A stretch of 44,638 nt of DNA from JBASRP01 sp044866075 (GCA_044866075.1 JBIOTQ010000076.1:1-44638), one strand, 5' to 3'; shown: positions 15,390 to 23,853, counted from the stretch's first letter. The notes: a model not told the origin generated them from the sequence alone. Translations and numbers: made by a program.

Positions 15390-16697
15390 GTGGTGAGACG
15401 CAAGTTCTTGGTGACCATGGCTCTGGTCGCCTCACTCGGCGTCCTGCTCGCCGCGTGCGGGAACGACAACGAGCCCAGCGCGGGCGGAACGACGACGCCG
15501 ACCGCGGAGCAATGTAAGCCGTACAAGAAGGGCGGCCAGGCTCTGCGGCTGGGAGGCGCCGAGGCCAATATCGCTCTCGCCGGCGCGATCCACGGCCTGC
15601 AGGCCCAGTCGAAGCCGACCGTCAAGATCGGTTTCATCGGCGACCTGACGGGCAGCAACTCGTCCCTCGTCGTCGGCTCGCGTGACGGCGCGAAGCTCGC
15701 CTTCAAGCTCGCGAACGCGAAGGGCGACCTGCCGGTCAACGTCGAGTTCGTGCCGCTCGACAACAAGGAGGCCGGCGAGCAGACGGCGGCACCTCTCGCG
15801 ACGCAGCTCGTCAACGACTCCGCGGTGGTCGGCGTGATCGGGCCCGCGTTCTCGGGCGAGACCTCGGTCGCGACGCCGCTGTTCTGCCGGGCGGGATTGA
15901 CGAACATCACTCCGTCGGCGACCCGCGTCGACCTCACGGCGCAGGGCTGGCACACATTCTTCCGTGGCCTCGGCGACGACGATCAGCAGTCGAAGGCCGC
16001 CGCCACGCTCATGGCCAAGAGGGGCTTCAAGAAGATCGCCGTCGTCAACGACAAGAGCGCCTACGGCCAGGGCCTCGGGCAGGGGATCGTGAAGGAACTG
16101 CGGGGGACGTCCGGAGTAACGGTCGTGCTCGACGAAGGCGTCTCTCCGACAACGAACTACACGGCGCTGATCGACTCGCTGCTCGCGAAGCAGCCCGACG
16201 CCGTCTACTACAGCGGGTACGTCGCTCAGGCGCCGCTGCTCCTCAAGCAGATGCGCAACAAGGGACTGAAAGCCCAGTTCCTCTCGGGCGACGGTTCGAA
16301 GGAACTGACGTTCGTCAAGACGGCAGGCGCCAGCGTGTCCGAGGGCGTCCTCTTCACGTGCCCGTGCCTCGATCCCTCGGTCTCGTCGGATCCGGAGGCG
16401 AAGGACTTCGCCGCGAAGTTCCAGACCGAGTACAAGCATCCCGCCCCGATCTACGCGGCCGAAGGGTGGGACCTCGGGCAGATCTACATCGCGGCCTTCA
16501 AGTCCGGCGCCAAGACGCGTGCGGAGATCCTCAAGTTCGTCACGGACCTGAAGGACTTCAAGGGCCTGACGAAGACCTTCAACTGGACGACGGAGCCGAC
16601 CCTTCTGCACGAGCCGACCCAGAAGGGCGTCAACATCTACCAAGTCAAGAACGGGAAGATCGTCCTGCTCGGTCCGGTCGAAGAGGTCACGAAATAG
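15390..16697 (+). CDS. livJ: Branched-chain amino acid ABC transporter substrate-binding lipoprotein
   Basis: This 435-residue periplasmic-binding-fold type I receptor is tethered as a lipoprotein: residues 1-22 are a signal and LLAAC places the lipid-modified Cys at 23. The domain starts with KPTVKIGFIGDLTGSNSSLV and continues with VIGPAFSGETSVATPLF, VNDKSAYGQGLGQGIVKEL and YYSGYVAQAPLLLKQM, which are typical LivJ/LivK blocks. About 60 extra residues precede the domain. It captures Leu/Ile/Val or related amphipathic ligands and delivers them to the LivHM-FG importer encoded next. Either of two adjacent GTG codons could be the start. A strong hairpin lies between it and livH. Confidence 0.92.
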   Translation: MVRRKFLVTMALVASLGVLLAACGNDNEPSAGGTTTPTAEQCKPYKKGGQALRLGGAEANIALAGAIHGLQAQSKPTVKIGFIGDLTGSNSSLVVGSRDGAKLAFKLANAKGDLPVNVEFVPLDNKEAGEQTAAPLATQLVNDSAVVGVIGPAFSGETSVATPLFCRAGLTNITPSATRVDLTAQGWHTFFRGLGDDDQQSKAAATLMAKRGFKKIAVVNDKSAYGQGLGQGIVKELRGTSGVTVVLDEGVSPTTNYTALIDSLLAKQPDAVYYSGYVAQAPLLLKQMRNKGLKAQFLSGDGSKELTFVKTAGASVSEGVLFTCPCLDPSVSSDPEAKDFAAKFQTEYKHPAPIYAAEGWDLGQIYIAAFKSGAKTRAEILKFVTDLKDFKGLTKTFNWTTEPTLLHEPTQKGVNIYQVKNGKIVLLGPVEEVTK

Positions 16698-16718
16698 CGA
16701 TCCGGCGGTGATGTCGGT

Positions 16719-16746
16719 GAGGGGTCGTCCGGGCGGACGGCCCCTC
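16719..16746 (+). terminator. Intercistronic GC hairpin after livJ
   Basis: GAGGGGTCGTCCG (16719-16731) pairs with CGGACGGCCCCTC (16734-16746), with one G-T wobble and a very tight loop. No T tract follows and livH starts 20 nt later. A partial terminator or 3'-end stabiliser giving more binding protein than permease is the likely role. Confidence 0.6.
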
Positions 16747-16766
16747 CCGTATCCGTCGTCCTTCTG

Positions 16767-17693
16767 ATGCCCGACTGTCTCGGGAGTGAGCTTCAGTTCC
16801 GTCTCTTCGGCGGGTTGTCGACCGGTTCCATCTACGCGCTGATCGCGCTCGGCTACACGCTCGTGTACGGCGTTCTCCAGCTGATCAACTTCGCCCACTC
16901 GGAAGTGTTCATGGGCGGGATCCTCGCCGGCTTCTTGTTCCTGAGCGCGTTCGCCGGCGCCGATCAGACCACCGGCGTCATCATTCTCGTCATCGCATTC
17001 ATCCCGGCGATGCTCGCGTCGGGGGTCACGGCGGTCGTGCTGGAACGGCTGGCCTATCGCCCGCTGCGGAAACGCGGCGCGCCAAGGCTCGCCTACCTGA
17101 TCAGCGCGATCGGCGCATCGTTCTTCCTGTCGAACCTCGTTCTCGTCTGGCGCGGCCGCTCGTACGAGAGCTACCCGACGACGATCGACCCGGCGCCGGC
17201 CTTCTACATCGGCAAGGTTCCGATCCAGACCGCGGACGTCATCATCCTCGCGGTCATGATCGTCATGGTGCTCGGGCTGGACTCCTTCGTGAAGCGCTCG
17301 CGGATCGGCAAGGGAATCCGCGCGGTCGCGCAGGACGTCGAGACCGCGGGGATGATGGGCGTCGATATCAACCAGGTCGTGACCGTGACGTTCCTGCTCG
17401 GCGGGATGCTGGCCGGCGCCGCGGGTCTGCTCTACGGACTTAAGTTCTCTGTCGTTCGGTTCGACATCGGCTTCCTACCCGGCATCAAGGCATTCACCGC
17501 GGCGGTTCTGGGAGGGATCGGCAACATCCGCGGCGCGTTGGTAGGCGGCATCGCGCTCGGACTCATGGAGAGCATCGGAGCCGGTTGTTTCGGGACGCAG
17601 TGGCAGGACGTGATCGCGTTCATGGTCCTGGTCGGCGTGCTGATGTTCCGGCCCACCGGGCTCCTGGGCGAGGGTGTGGGGCAGAAGGCGTGA
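16767..17693 (+). CDS. livH: Branched-chain amino acid ABC permease, LivH type
   Basis: This 308-residue integral membrane permease has about eight hydrophobic segments. The entry FGGLSTGSIYALIALGYTLV and YGVLQLINFAHSEVFMGG are hallmark LivH motifs. LGGIGNIRGALVGGIALGLM near residue 250 is the cytoplasmic loop that docks on the ATPases. It pairs with LivM (7-nt gap) to form the channel. There is no convincing Shine-Dalgarno before ATG 16767; translation may depend on an upstream or secondary promoter (TATCCG at about 16751). Confidence 0.93.
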   Translation: MPDCLGSELQFRLFGGLSTGSIYALIALGYTLVYGVLQLINFAHSEVFMGGILAGFLFLSAFAGADQTTGVIILVIAFIPAMLASGVTAVVLERLAYRPLRKRGAPRLAYLISAIGASFFLSNLVLVWRGRSYESYPTTIDPAPAFYIGKVPIQTADVIILAVMIVMVLGLDSFVKRSRIGKGIRAVAQDVETAGMMGVDINQVVTVTFLLGGMLAGAAGLLYGLKFSVVRFDIGFLPGIKAFTAAVLGGIGNIRGALVGGIALGLMESIGAGCFGTQWQDVIAFMVLVGVLMFRPTGLLGEGVGQKA

Positions 17694-17700
17694 GCGGGCG

Positions 17701-18846
17701 ATGAAGGCCGTCCTCATCTTCGGCGGATTCGCCGCCTTCGTCGGCGCCGTGATCGGCCTCGAGCGCCTTCTCGGGGACCGGCTTCGGCCCGTCTACGACC
17801 GAAACGAGCGATGGCTCTTCCCGACGTCGTTCACCGCGTTCATCCTCGCGGCGATCTCGTTGCCACTCTTCGTCGGCGTGGTTCAGGAGGAGCTCGCCGT
17901 CCTCGTGGGGATCTATGCCCTCCTCGCGCTCGGGCTCAACGTGGTGGTCGGGTTCGCCGGGCTACTCGATCTCGGGTACGTCGCCTTCTGGGCGATCGGC
18001 GCGTACAGCTACGCGGTTCTAACGAACTCGGGTCCGATCCACGTGCCTGGCGACCTCAGTATCTGGCAGGTGCTTCCGATCGCGGTTCTGATCGCGCTCT
18101 TCGCCGGCGTCGTTCTCGGCGCACCGACCTTGCGGCTGCGCGGCGACTATCTCGCTATCGTCACGCTCGGCTTCGGCGAGATCGTGCGCATCCTCGCGGA
18201 GAACCTTGAGGGGGTCACGCGCGGCTCGAAAGGGATCATCAACATCAAGGCGGCCAGCGTTCCGTTCACAGGGAAACCCTTTGCAGGGGACCCGTCTGCC
18301 TATTACGTCCTGACGATCATCTTCTTGGCGTTCATGATCCTGATCATCCGGCAGCTCAACCGGTCGCGTGTCGGCCGCTATTGGGCCGCGATCCGTGAGG
18401 ACGAGGAAGCCGCGGAGGCGATGGGGGTGCCGACGCTCAAATACAAGCTGTGGGCGTTCGCGATCGGTGCGTCGACATCGGGCTTCGCGGGCGTCGTGTA
18501 CGCGGCGCGGGTGGCGTACATCTCGCCGAACGCGTTCCAGTTCATCATCTCGATCACCATCCTCGCGATGGTGGTCCTCGGTGGGCTGGGCAGCATCGCC
18601 GGCGCGCTGGTCGGTGCCGCGGTGATCACGGTGTTCCCCGAGGTGTTGCGTTCCCTTCCAGACTGGGCGCAAGAGTCGCGCTACATGATCTTCGGAGCGG
18701 CCCTCGTGCTGATGATGATCTTCCGGCCGCAAGGTCTCATCCCGAGCCGCCGGCGGAGCGCCGAGCTGAAGGGCGAAGTCCGCGAGGCGGTCGCCGTCAC
18801 ACCGGTGGTCGGCGAGGGAACGACGGACGTCCCGGAGGGAAGCTGA
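17701..18846 (+). CDS. livM: Branched-chain amino acid ABC permease, LivM type
   Basis: This 381-residue second permease subunit is assigned ATG 17701 because the 9-residue extension to 17674 is basic and overlaps livH. Two N-terminal hydrophobic segments precede the conserved core: LLALGLNVVVGFAGLLDLGYV, RLRGDYLAIVTLGFGEIVRI and VLGGLGSIAGALVGAAVITV are LivM signatures. EDEEAAEAMGVPTLKYKLWA is the EAA-like coupling loop contacting LivG/LivF. The C-terminus is a charged cytoplasmic tail. The stop codon overlaps the livG start by one base (TGATG), typical of a coupled operon. Confidence 0.93.
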   Translation: MKAVLIFGGFAAFVGAVIGLERLLGDRLRPVYDRNERWLFPTSFTAFILAAISLPLFVGVVQEELAVLVGIYALLALGLNVVVGFAGLLDLGYVAFWAIGAYSYAVLTNSGPIHVPGDLSIWQVLPIAVLIALFAGVVLGAPTLRLRGDYLAIVTLGFGEIVRILAENLEGVTRGSKGIINIKAASVPFTGKPFAGDPSAYYVLTIIFLAFMILIIRQLNRSRVGRYWAAIREDEEAAEAMGVPTLKYKLWAFAIGASTSGFAGVVYAARVAYISPNAFQFIISITILAMVVLGGLGSIAGALVGAAVITVFPEVLRSLPDWAQESRYMIFGAALVLMMIFRPQGLIPSRRRSAELKGEVREAVAVTPVVGEGTTDVPEGS

Positions 18847-19631
18847 TGGCACTCCTCGAGCTCCGGGAGCTCACCAAGAAGTTCGGCGGTTTGACCGCGG
18901 TCCGCGACTTCGTCTTCGACGTGAACGAAGGCCAGATCAAAGGGCTCATCGGCCCCAACGGCGCGGGAAAGACGACGATCTTCAACATGATCACGGGCTT
19001 CTACCCGGCGACCTCGGGCACCGTGATGTTCGATGGGAAGAAAGTGCTGGGACGGAAACCGCATCAGGTCACGCGCCTCGGAATCGCGCGGACGTTCCAG
19101 AACATCCGGCTGTTCGCCAACATGACGGCGCTCGAGAACGTGATGGTCGGTGTCGACGCGCGGCATCACGTCAGTGTCCCCGGCGCGATCGTGCGCATCG
19201 GCCGCGCGCGCCGCGAGGACAAGGAGACGCCGGGGAAGGCGTACGACCTCCTGCGTGAGGCTGGCATCGGACAGCTGTCGAACGAGATCTCGAAGAACCT
19301 GTCCTACGGCGACCAGCGTCGCGTCGAGATCGCGCGCGCGCTCGGAACGAAACCGCAGCTTCTGCTCCTCGACGAGCCGGCCGCCGGGATGAACCCCGCC
19401 GAGAAGGCCTCGCTTATGCAACTCATCCGGCAGATCCGCGACCGCGGTGTGACGATCCTTCTGATCGAGCACGATATGAAGGTCGTGATGGGGATCTGCG
19501 AGGAAGTCACCGTCCTCGACTTCGGTCAGAAGATCGCGGAAGGGGCGCCCGAAGTGGTACAGCGCGATCCAAAGGTAATCGAGGCCTATCTCGGGTCCGG
19601 CGCCGCGGAGGCCGGAGGGGCGGCTCCCTGA
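18846..19631 (+). CDS. livG: Branched-chain amino acid ABC ATPase, LivG type
   Basis: This 261-residue cytoplasmic ATPase has Walker A GPNGAGKTT (residues 36-44), Q-loop ARTFQNIRLF, signature LSYGDQRRVEIARAL (Y replacing the usual G at the third place, common in LivG), Walker B LLLLDEPAAGMNP and H-loop LIEHDM. The insertion with DARHHVSVPGAI between Q-loop and signature is the LivG-specific segment. It overlaps livM by one base and livF by one base. Confidence 0.95.
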   Translation: MALLELRELTKKFGGLTAVRDFVFDVNEGQIKGLIGPNGAGKTTIFNMITGFYPATSGTVMFDGKKVLGRKPHQVTRLGIARTFQNIRLFANMTALENVMVGVDARHHVSVPGAIVRIGRARREDKETPGKAYDLLREAGIGQLSNEISKNLSYGDQRRVEIARALGTKPQLLLLDEPAAGMNPAEKASLMQLIRQIRDRGVTILLIEHDMKVVMGICEEVTVLDFGQKIAEGAPEVVQRDPKVIEAYLGSGAAEAGGAAP

Positions 19632-20341
19632 TGGCCTTCCTCGAGCTCGACGACATCCACGTTTACTACGGCACGATCCAAGCCGTGAAGGGCATCTCGC
19701 TCGCGGTCGACGAGGGCGAGATCGTCACGCTGATCGGCGGCAACGGCGCGGGGAAGACGACGACGCTGAAGACGATCTCCGGTGTGCGGCGCCCGGCGCC
19801 GGGGACCATCACGTTCGCCGGCGAGCGCATCGACCGGTTGGCGCCGCACGAGATCGTGGCGCGCGGCGTCTGTCAGGCTCCGGAGGGCCGGCGCATATTC
19901 CCGCGGATGACGGTGAAGGAGAACCTCGAGATGGGCGCCTACGCGCGGCGTGGCGGCGGGCTCTCCGACGACTTCGAGCGGGTCTTCTCTCTGTTTCCGG
20001 TCGTGAAGGAGCGGCTGTCGCAAGCCGGCGGGACGCTGTCGGGCGGGGAACAGCAGATGCTCGCGATCGGCCGCGCGCTGATGTCGCGGCCGAAGCTGCT
20101 GCTCCTCGACGAGCCGTCGATGGGACTCGCACCGATGTTCGTCGAACGCATCTTCTCGATCATCCGCGAGATCAACGGCCAGGGAACGCCCATCCTGCTC
20201 GTCGAGCAGAACGCTCAGATGGCGCTCCAGACGGCGCACCGCGGCTACGTACTCGAATCTGGAGAGATCGTGTTGCAAGATAAGGCGCCCGCTTTGCTGG
20301 GGAACGACCGGGTGCGCAAGGCGTACCTCGGGGAGAGTTAG
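19631..20341 (+). CDS. livF: Branched-chain amino acid ABC ATPase, LivF type
   Basis: This 236-residue partner ATPase has Walker A GGNGAGKTT, Q-loop CQAPEGRRIFPRMTV (the APEGR pattern is diagnostic of LivF), signature LSGGEQQMLAIGRAL, Walker B LLLDEPSMGLAP and H-loop LVEQN in place of EHD. It forms the asymmetric ATPase pair with LivG. It ends the livJHMGF unit, but the next gene starts only 8 nt downstream, so transcription probably continues into the polar amino-acid importer. Confidence 0.95.
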   Translation: MAFLELDDIHVYYGTIQAVKGISLAVDEGEIVTLIGGNGAGKTTTLKTISGVRRPAPGTITFAGERIDRLAPHEIVARGVCQAPEGRRIFPRMTVKENLEMGAYARRGGGLSDDFERVFSLFPVVKERLSQAGGTLSGGEQQMLAIGRALMSRPKLLLLDEPSMGLAPMFVERIFSIIREINGQGTPILLVEQNAQMALQTAHRGYVLESGEIVLQDKAPALLGNDRVRKAYLGES

Positions 20342-20349
20342 GGGGAACC

Positions 20350-21273
20350 ATGAGGAGGAACGCTCGTATCGCGGCGCTGCTCGGCGCCTTGTTGTGCTTC
20401 GCGACGGTTGCGTGCGCGAAGTCGAAGACGACGGTAACCAAACCGACGCCCACCCCGATCCCGACGGCGACCGTCGGTGACTGCGTGACGGCGGCGGGGA
20501 CGCAAGCGCCGACGGGACCCAAGGGCGTGGACTTCAAGACGCAGTTGAAGGAGCCCGGCGTCCTCAACGTGGGTTCCGACAACGACTTCCCGCCCTTCGA
20601 GAGCATCCAGCCGGGCACGAAGGATCCCGAGGGCTTCGACGTCGACATCTACAAGGAGGTCGCGAAGCGTCTCGGTCTGACGGCGAAGTCGACGACGACG
20701 AGCTTCGACGGACTGTTCACACAATCGATCCCGCGGCATCAGTTCGATGTCGGCGTCTCCGCGATCACCATCAAGGAATCCCGGAAGAAGACGGTGGACT
20801 TCACGGTGCCGTACTTCCAGGCCAACCTTTCACTGGCGGTCAACGTGTCGAAGACCCCGAACATCAAGACGATCGACGACCTCACGGGTGTGACGATCGG
20901 CGTCCAGACCGGAACGACCGGAGCCGACTGCGCCAAGGCTCTCGTCAAGCAGGGGAAGGGGAAGGACGTCAAGGAGTTCGACAACACCGGTCCGGCGTTC
21001 GACGACCTCGTGGCCGGCCGCATCGGCGCGATCGTCAACGACCAGCCGGCCTCCGAAGGATTCATCGAACAGAACCGGCCGACGATCGACGTCGTGCAGG
21101 TCCTCGAAACGAACGAGAAGTACGGTTTCGCCGTCGCGAAGGACCGTCCCGATCTCCGAAAGGCCATAAGCGACGCGTTGGTCGCGATGATGAAGGACGG
21201 CACCTACGCGCGGATCTACAAGGTGTGGTTCAAGACCGAGCCGCCGTTCAAGGTTCCGATCGCGACGGAGTAG
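20350..21273 (+). CDS. Polar amino acid ABC transporter substrate-binding lipoprotein
   Basis: This 307-residue family 3 (SBP_bac_3, GlnH/HisJ-like) receptor is a lipoprotein with Cys22 in ATVACAK after a short signal sequence. A Thr/Pro linker (PTPTPIPTATVG) precedes the domain. The domain starts LNVGSDNDFPPFESI and includes GFDVDIYKEVAKRLG, FDVGVSAITIKESRKKTVDF and TIGVQTGTTGAD, which are the standard Asp/Gly/Arg ligand-binding blocks. The ligand is probably a polar or charged L-amino acid. It follows livF by 8 nt with a GGGGGAACC ribosome site, and is followed by an 11-bp perfect hairpin. Confidence 0.92.
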   Translation: MRRNARIAALLGALLCFATVACAKSKTTVTKPTPTPIPTATVGDCVTAAGTQAPTGPKGVDFKTQLKEPGVLNVGSDNDFPPFESIQPGTKDPEGFDVDIYKEVAKRLGLTAKSTTTSFDGLFTQSIPRHQFDVGVSAITIKESRKKTVDFTVPYFQANLSLAVNVSKTPNIKTIDDLTGVTIGVQTGTTGADCAKALVKQGKGKDVKEFDNTGPAFDDLVAGRIGAIVNDQPASEGFIEQNRPTIDVVQVLETNEKYGFAVAKDRPDLRKAISDALVAMMKDGTYARIYKVWFKTEPPFKVPIATE

Positions 21274-21287
21274 ACGCTCGAGAGTGG

Positions 21288-21315
21288 GAGGGGCCTGCTG
21301 ATCGGCAGGCCCCTC
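21288..21315 (+). terminator. Intercistronic GC hairpin after SBP gene
   Basis: GAGGGGCCTGC (21288-21298) and GCAGGCCCCTC (21305-21315) make a perfect 11-bp stem with loop TGATCG. TTC follows but no T run. The placement mirrors the hairpin after livJ, so it probably limits read-through to, or protects the end of, the binding-protein mRNA. Confidence 0.65.
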
Positions 21316-21334
21316 TTCATGGGGAGGCCACGTC

Positions 21335-22399
21335 ATGGCGACGACGCAGGCGGAACTCGGCTCTTTCGGCCGGGAAACGGGAGCCCCCAGTGTGTGGGCG
21401 GCTGGGGGAGCGGCGCTAGGGCTCGGATGTCTGGCCGTTGCCGCGGTGGCGATCGTCGCCGATGCGATCAACCTCGCTGCGTTCGACAGCAGACGCCTCG
21501 CGGGCTCGCTCGCGGCAGCGGCGCTCGTCGCCTCGATCGTGGGTCTCTACCAAGCAGCCGTTGTCGGGAGGCGGGGGCGTTCTCTCGCGAAGATCGGCCT
21601 CGGCGCGGCTGCCGTCGGCGCAGTTGCCGCGTATATCCATGGCGCCGTCCTTTCCGGCTCGTTGGATCTGCAAGCGTTCGGCCTCTCGTACTTCAACCGC
21701 GAGGTCCTCAGCGCCATCTGGGGCGATCTGTTACGCGCGGCCGTGAACACCATCAAGTACGCCGCGATAGCCGAAGCCTTCGGCATAGTTATCGGACTCG
21801 TCGTCGCGACGTTCACGATCTCGAAGCGTCGCCGCTTCCGCATCCCGGCGATCGCTTACGTCGACGTGATCCGCGGGCTCCCTTTACTCATGCTCATCTT
21901 CCTCGTCTACTTCGGGCCCACGTTCGTCGGCATCACGCTGCCGACGGCAACGGCGGGCATCATCGCGCTCACCCTTAACTCGTCTGCGTACATCGCGGAG
22001 ATCTTTCGTGCCGGAATCCAATCCATCGAACGCGGGCAGATGGAGGCCGCGCGGAGTCTCGGCATGCCGTATCCGACGGCTATGCTGTTCGTCGTCATTC
22101 CCCAGGCGTTTCGCCGGGTTATCCCGCCGCTCACCAATGAGTTCGTCGCACTCATCAAGGACACGTCCCTGTTGGTGGTCATTGGGGCGACCGTCGAAAG
22201 CCGAGAGCTCCTGCTGGCCGCACGCCAGGGCGCCTCGGCGACGTTTTCGCCGACGCCCTACATGGCGGCGTCCATCATCTACCTCGCGATGACGCTTCCC
22301 CTGATCCGCGTTGTGACGTGGCTCGAGAAGCGGGTCACCGGGATGCAAGCGATCCCATTGAGTGTTCGGCTGATGCGTAAGGAGACTGGGCGCGGGTGA
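21335..22399 (+). CDS. Polar amino acid ABC permease, HisM/GlnP family
   Basis: This 354-residue permease is about 100 residues longer than usual at the N-terminus, where two or three additional hydrophobic segments occur (LGLGCLAVAAVAIVADAINL, SLAAAALVASIVGLY, IGLGAAAVGAVAAYI). The standard HisM core starts near residue 125: LLRAAVNTIKYAAIAEAFGI, DVIRGLPLLMLIFLVYF, then the EAA loop AEIFRAGIQSIERGQMEAAR, SLGMP and PQAFRRVIPPLTNEFVALIK. The start is supported by GGGGAGG (21320-21326). It probably works as a homodimer with the ATPase encoded next, which overlaps it by one base. Confidence 0.92.
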   Translation: MATTQAELGSFGRETGAPSVWAAGGAALGLGCLAVAAVAIVADAINLAAFDSRRLAGSLAAAALVASIVGLYQAAVVGRRGRSLAKIGLGAAAVGAVAAYIHGAVLSGSLDLQAFGLSYFNREVLSAIWGDLLRAAVNTIKYAAIAEAFGIVIGLVVATFTISKRRRFRIPAIAYVDVIRGLPLLMLIFLVYFGPTFVGITLPTATAGIIALTLNSSAYIAEIFRAGIQSIERGQMEAARSLGMPYPTAMLFVVIPQAFRRVIPPLTNEFVALIKDTSLLVVIGATVESRELLLAARQGASATFSPTPYMAASIIYLAMTLPLIRVVTWLEKRVTGMQAIPLSVRLMRKETGRG

Positions 22400-23133
22400 T
22401 GAGTGCACCGATCATCCGGATCCGCGGCCTGGACAAGAGTTTCGGCCACCTCGAGGTCTTGAAGGACATCAATCTCGACGTCGCCGCGCGCGAGGTTCTC
22501 GTCGTGATCGGTCCCTCTGGCTCGGGGAAGAGCACGCTCCTCAAGTGCATCAACCGGCTCGAGGATCCGACGGGCGGGCAGATCTGGATCGAGGGCGTCG
22601 ACATCGGCGACCCGCGGGTCGATCTCAACAAGGTGAGGCGCGACGTGGGGATGGTGTTCCAGCAGTTCAATCTTTTCCCCCACAAGACCGCCCGCGGCAA
22701 CGTGACGCTCGCGCTCGAGAAAGTTCTGCGCATGTCCAAGAAGGAAGCGTATGAGGTCGCCGAGCGCGAACTCGCCCACGTCGGCTTGCGGCTGAAAGCC
22801 GATTCGTATCCCGGCCAGCTCTCCGGCGGTCAGCAGCAGCGCGTCGCGATCGCTCGCGCGCTCGCTATGGCGCCGAAGGTGATGCTGTTCGACGAAGTCA
22901 CCTCGGCGCTCGATCCGGAGCTCGTGCAGGAGGTTCTCGACGTGATGCAACGTCTCGCGTCGGAAGGTATGACGATGATCGTCGTCACGCACGAGATGGG
23001 ATTCGCGCGCGAGGTCGGCGATCGCATGATCTTCATGGACGAAGGACGCATCGTCGAAGAAGGCGACCCGTCGACGCTGCTGTCGAAGCCGCAACACCCG
23101 CGCACGCAAGCGTTCATGAGCAAGATCTTGTGA
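22399..23133 (+). CDS. glnQ: Polar amino acid ABC ATPase, GlnQ/HisP family
   Basis: This 244-residue ATPase starts at ATG 22399 (TGATG overlap with the permease); GTG 22396 would add one residue. Walker A GPSGSGKST, Q-loop GMVFQQFNLFPH (diagnostic of the GlnQ/HisP branch), signature LSGGQQQRVAIARAL, Walker B VMLFDEVTSALDP and H-loop VVTHEMGFA are complete. EVTSALDPELV is also typical. It ends the eight-gene run of amino-acid import genes beginning at livJ. A G-rich repeat begins 5 nt after the stop. Confidence 0.95.
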   Translation: MSAPIIRIRGLDKSFGHLEVLKDINLDVAAREVLVVIGPSGSGKSTLLKCINRLEDPTGGQIWIEGVDIGDPRVDLNKVRRDVGMVFQQFNLFPHKTARGNVTLALEKVLRMSKKEAYEVAERELAHVGLRLKADSYPGQLSGGQQQRVAIARALAMAPKVMLFDEVTSALDPELVQEVLDVMQRLASEGMTMIVVTHEMGFAREVGDRMIFMDEGRIVEEGDPSTLLSKPQHPRTQAFMSKIL

Positions 23134-23137
23134 GCGC

Positions 23138-23160
23138 GGGGTGGGCGGGTGGAATCGAAG
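23138..23160 (+). repeat. G-rich intergenic repeat, copy 2
   Basis: GGGGTGGGCGGGTGG (23138-23152) is followed by AATCGAAG. It shares 17 identical bases with copy 1 in opposite orientation. Four G-runs make it a potential G-quadruplex on the plus strand. Confidence 0.5.
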
Positions 23161-23368
23161 AGTCAGGCGTTTGCCCTGGGGATTTTGACACGCGTGCGTT
23201 CTTCGCTTCGGTGAAGGAATCCCGAGTTTGACTCTGCCCGTAACGCCTTGATAGCTTCGCCGCCGATCGTTCGGAACCGAGCGATCATCAGATGAGCCCG
23301 GAGCACCGAGTAGCGCGACTCGCGTTTGGGGAAGGCGCGAGGCGCCCAAAGGAGGTTCCGGGCTCTTC
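23161..23368. other. Unassigned, AT-richer intergenic stretch
   Basis: Between glnQ and the acetyltransferase gene lie about 250 bases with visibly lower GC than their surroundings. A minus-strand open frame of up to 87 codons (23163-23426) crosses it and overlaps the 5' end of the GNAT gene. It has no ribosome site, no recognisable protein pattern and poor codon bias. I see no terminator with a T tract. A small RNA or decayed gene is possible; nothing can be asserted. Confidence 0.4.
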
Positions 23369-23374
23369 TATATC
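23369..23374 (+). promoter_or_regulatory. -10 box TATATC before GNAT gene, leaderless
   Basis: TATATC ends 8 nt before GTG 23383, the same geometry as other leaderless genes here. It decides the internal GTG rather than the upstream in-frame ATG 23326. Confidence 0.5.
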
Positions 23375-23382
23375 CTTCGCCC

Positions 23383-23853
23383 GTGATCCGTGTGCGCCCG
23401 GCGACGTCTGACGACATAGACGTCATGCTCTCGCTCTGGCGAGAACTGGAAGAAGTTCAAGGTCCGCTGCGCTATTTCCCATCGTCGTCCGATGCCGAGG
23501 AACGCATCATGGCCTCGTTCCGCTCGGCGCTCGACGCGCCCGACGCCGACGTGCTGCTTGCCGAGGACGACGGCGAGAGCCTCGGGATGGCGCTGGTGCA
23601 CGTGGAGAACCCCTCCCGGATGAGCGCCGAGCGGGCGGTCGAGCTCAGCCGCGTCATCGTCGCTCCGGGGAAGCGCCGCACCGGCGCCGGGAAAGCGCTG
23701 GTCGACGCCGCGGAGGAGTGGGCCCGGCAGCACGGCATCAGGACTCTGCTGGCGGCGATCTTCGTCGCGAACGAGGACAGCAGGCGTTTCTGGTCGGCGA
23801 TGGGCTTCGCGACCTGGGTCGAGCGGATGGTGCGGCCGGTGCGCGACGATTAA
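23383..23853 (+). CDS. GNAT family N-acetyltransferase
   Basis: This 156-residue acetyltransferase transfers acetyl from acetyl-CoA to an unknown amine. It starts IRVRPATSDDIDVMLSLW (first GNAT strand-helix). It carries VELSRVIVAPGKRRTGAGKALV (motif A pyrophosphate loop, R-R-x-G-x-G/A type) and ANEDSRRFWSAMGFATW (motif B with the usual N..A..FY..GF pattern). GTG 23383 is used because it follows a -10 box by 8 nt and begins exactly at the domain. Its stop overlaps that of the convergent efeU gene in TTAA. Confidence 0.88.
   Translation: MIRVRPATSDDIDVMLSLWRELEEVQGPLRYFPSSSDAEERIMASFRSALDAPDADVLLAEDDGESLGMALVHVENPSRMSAERAVELSRVIVAPGKRRTGAGKALVDAAEEWARQHGIRTLLAAIFVANEDSRRFWSAMGFATWVERMVRPVRDD

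Noticed and set aside
23163..23426. 87-codon minus-strand frame after glnQ
   Set aside because: No ribosome site, no family pattern, poor codon bias, and it overlaps the GNAT start; kept only as an unassigned region.
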